The notes under the pieces were generated by a model. It did no database searches, was not told the origin of the DNA, and saw nothing but the letters and a program-made list of their open reading frames with translations. Shown one piece after another: positions 62,601-64,000 of a stretch of DNA of 64,000 nt; the first letter of the stretch is position 1; every line of letters starts with the position of its first letter. Both the position numbers and the translations under genes were made by a program. The stretch is from Phaeoceros laevis (Eukaryota; Anthocerotophyta; Anthocerotopsida; Notothyladales), in NCBI GenBank assembly GCA_049999765.1, contig JBNGIQ010008893.1:1-64000 (forward strand). Reading direction: 5' to 3'.

Positions 62601-62743
62601 GATTTGGCATGCTGAGATATCAACGCCCCCCATGAAGGTTGACCTCGTTGAGGTAACCTCACGGTATGCTCTAGAGCTTTTGCCATCCACAGTGGGGTGT
62701 TCCAGCTGTCAATCCATAGAGACTCTTTGGTGCTCGTATGCAT
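59666..62743 (-). CDS. PLS-class pentatricopeptide repeat protein with E/E+ end, no DYW
   Basis: About 1025 residues in one exon from the first in-frame ATG (62743). The frame stays open upstream to about 62848, where an AG precedes it, so a short 5' exon is possible. The protein is an array of P, L and S motifs. Repeated blocks are GNMLVDVYAKCGSLVDAR-type, NVVSWNAMILGYA-type and GVIPNDRTFVGALKAC-type. The C-terminus keeps the E motif (HYTCMIDLFGRAGQVDNAML, PDRVVWQTLLGACQKW) and an E+-like stretch (QSWWTDNQGDVHAFSVGDQE), then stops without a DYW deaminase domain. Such proteins bind organelle RNA one base per repeat and recruit C-to-U (or, in ferns and lycophytes, U-to-C) editing activity. Between the blocks lie unusual 15-20-residue inserts (for example KASGGWNSRKNQCLEHVREI), so the array seems built by duplication of a larger unit. 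Confidence 0.93.
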   Translation of the reverse strand: MHTSTKESLWIDSWNTPLWMAKALEHTVRLPQRGQPSWGALISQHAKSGNGREALRIYEVLRKDGVEPSSYTFVAALKACCTLHDLESGKKIHADVVESGFELDVYVGTMLVDMYSKFAKLVEARSIFDRMPHRNVVSWNAMILGYAHMEDGEKALHLYAEMQEEEVVPDDHTFVAALKACRSVTALNEGDQVAVNRKYLDKVRAIHLDVLKSGSESAVFVATMLVDAYAKCGSLADARHVFEKMRHRNVVSWTAMIVGYAQVEAGAEALQLYTRMQQEGMIPNDRTFVGALKACSSLVKIKEKASGGWNSRKNQCLEHVREIHVHVVRSGFESDVFVGNMLVDVYAKCGSLMDARRVFDKMPWRDVVSWNTIILGCAQMEEGQEALRLYARMQQEGVVPNDRTFVGALKACISLVTAEETNSGDAKLMMNECLEQVRVIHSDILIRDFGSDVFVGNMLVDVYARCGSLVDARQVFENMPSRNVVAWNAMILGCAVMEEGEVALDLYARMQQEGVIPNERTFVSVLKACSSLAALPEGSDLEGTCMKTQCLEQVRAIHSHIGKSGYQSSVFVGTMLVDVYAKSGSLMDARCVFDNMPNHDVVSWTAMISAYAQMKEGEQALDLFAQMQNKGVVPDDRTFVAALKACSGLVDLVNSNKDDRNRLKDFCLERVRVIHRGVDESRFGYDMFVGNMLVDVYAKCGCLVDARHVFEKMPHRNVVSWTAIILGYALGGEGEVALKLYTRMHQEGVIPDTLAFVSALKACATVAGLEKGREIHAEILGSGLGVSDPFLASSLIDMYSKCGSMVDAQQVFEASDTNDIVTWNALIAGYSHQGEGRLVLDLFEKMIQGEMQPTAITFLSVLAVCRHVGLVNEGQKYFDAMTTDFGITPWMEHYTCMIDLFGRAGQVDNAMLLAKTMPFQPDRVVWQTLLGACQKWNNLEIGKQAFEYAVRLDNNDAAAYVTMANIYANACMWEDAKAMQAMRVNIQAWKQEGQSWWTDNQGDVHAFSVGDQEDAERQHIHVKLQ

Positions 62744-64000
62744 GAAATCTGGAGACTGCGGATGAAGCTGCAAATTAGACAGTCCAACCCGTGAGTTCAG
62801 AAACACTACACAACAGCACTTATGGAGGGAAGAATCAGAAACGGCCACCTACCTTCTTGTTTCTGTTATCTGACCACTTGGTTGGATCTCTAAAGTAGGT
62901 CTGCCATAATCTCTCCACGCCAGCTTGATCCCCAAAGGCCGCACAGACAATCATACCTTACAGGCTTAAGCCAGCCTACTTCTAGTAGACACGTCAATGT
63001 GCAAAACCCACCTTGACAAAGTACGAACCTTGAAGTCACACTACACCATTTTCAGCATGTTAAGGCGTCCGAGTTTTCCGACCACAGTTGGTCTTGCCAT
63101 GTACCCATGTCTCAAACAATTACAATCGCTCAAACAAGTTAAACATGTGTAGAGCTAGGAGCACAGAAAAATAGGGTGGCAAGCCACCTAAGGATGCCCA
63201 CCGTCGTCCATCCTTTGTCCCGCCTTTGAATGCTTGCGAGGCCCGCAAGTGCCGGCAGTGAATCGCCAAGCCTGCTCACCAAGTTCGAAACGGACTGCTT
63301 AAGATTTGTGACCAGCAGAACTTGTACCTTGGCCTCTGCCATTTCCTGGTACTTGCATAGGAGGCAAAGCCACGTACGCTGTCTTTTGTCTGTTCTCCAC
63401 CACGACTGGGGAGCATACTGTCGACAACTCCCCTCCTTGATTGGGCTGCAAGCCAGTTCCACGTTCCAGATAGAGACCCCTTCAGCGACCTTGAAGGATT
63501 TCATGATTCTCTCGTCCAGCAGTAGGAAGCCCTATGCTTCAGATCACAGTTGGCGACCCCCGTAGAGCTGGCTGCTATGGCTCTGGAGTGATCTCCTTCT
63601 CATGGTGCTCCCCCCTACAGTCCGTCCAGCGGGGCTCAGGATCTCCTATCCTCCTTTTTCCTAATAAGACCGCGGAATATATGGAGCTGTAGCTGGACTG
63701 TGAGCTGGGCGGCCCCATTCTGGGTAGAGGAACCTATACCGTACATTTGCACAGTGAACGTTGGTTTGAGCATGGGGGCGCTGATGAGGGAGTCCCGAAA
63801 AAGTATATTACGCCAGATGGGAATGGGGAGTGCGATCGGTCCCGATTGGTTGCCGTGGAGTATGTCGGGATTCCGGAGCTAAGCTATTTGTGCTGTTTGC
63901 TGATTACAAGGTCGCTTGGTCACAAGTTCCAGAAACGAAGAATTTATTCGAAAGGATTAGGACAAAAAGCAATCATGAGCAATCAGCATAGTTGCATAGC
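62744..64000. other. Upstream of the PPR gene; no confident gene
   Basis: A minus-strand ATG frame at 63139-63504 (121 codons, MKSFKVAEGVSIWNVELACS) has no recognisable motif, and an overlapping plus-strand frame is equally long. Either could be chance. The remainder to the window end shows no feature. Confidence 0.4.

Overview
The window is nuclear DNA from a land plant, most likely a seed-free lineage (fern or lycophyte grade; a bryophyte is possible). Three points support this. Genes have short GT-AG introns of about 70-700 bp. The plant families present include a WRI1-type AP2 factor, a tail-anchored ascorbate peroxidase, a PMT8-type methyltransferase and a large PLS-class PPR protein. 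It also carries an apparently complete OFD1-like LisH/coiled-coil basal-body gene, expected only in plants with flagellated sperm. The species cannot be named from sequence alone.

Layout. 1-3.9 kb: broken gene with a ParB-like domain fused to a beta-class N4/N6 DNA methyltransferase. 5.6-8.5 kb (-): PMT8/9-like Golgi methyltransferase. 9.1-11.0 kb (-): NADH-cytochrome b5 reductase. 12.2-13.6 kb (+): NPL4-like protein. 14.0-15.9 kb (+): membrane-bound ascorbate peroxidase. 16.4-17.0 kb (+): intronless NAC-alpha. 17.5-20.2 kb (-): tandem B-box protein fused to DUF2786/DUF7168. 21.0-22.3 kb (-): intronless WRI1-like AP2/ERF. 22.3-28.0 kb: gene-poor, with a decayed PPR gene at 25.2-27.3 kb. 28.0-30.5 kb (+): plastid argininosuccinate synthase. 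31.3-33.6 kb (+): intronless SEC6. 33.6-39.0 kb: gene-poor, with an inverted repeat and an unidentified broken gene. 39.0-39.2 kb (-): U2 snRNA. 39.6-44.3 kb (+): OFD1-like gene, reconstructed here as 16 exons. 44.3-49.8 kb: gene-poor, with a 100-N assembly gap followed by a 20-G run. 49.8-52.5 kb (+): MIP1-zipper/DUF547 protein. 53.7-55.7 kb (+): transaldolase. 56.4-56.8 kb (+): possible 80-residue gene. 57.3-58.4 kb (+): F-box/Kelch protein. 59.7-62.7 kb (-): PPR protein of about 1025 residues.

The genes are mostly independent housekeeping genes. They show no operon-like logic, as expected for a plant nucleus. Exon boundaries were worked out by hand from GT/AG sites and reading phase; in the multi-exon genes every junction keeps frame, which is the main support for those models. 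The items most worth a second look are the ParB-methyltransferase relic with its 129-bp repeat array in an intron, the B-box/DUF2786 fusion, the OFD1-like gene, and the contrast between intronless SEC6 and WRI1 copies and their intron-rich neighbours.
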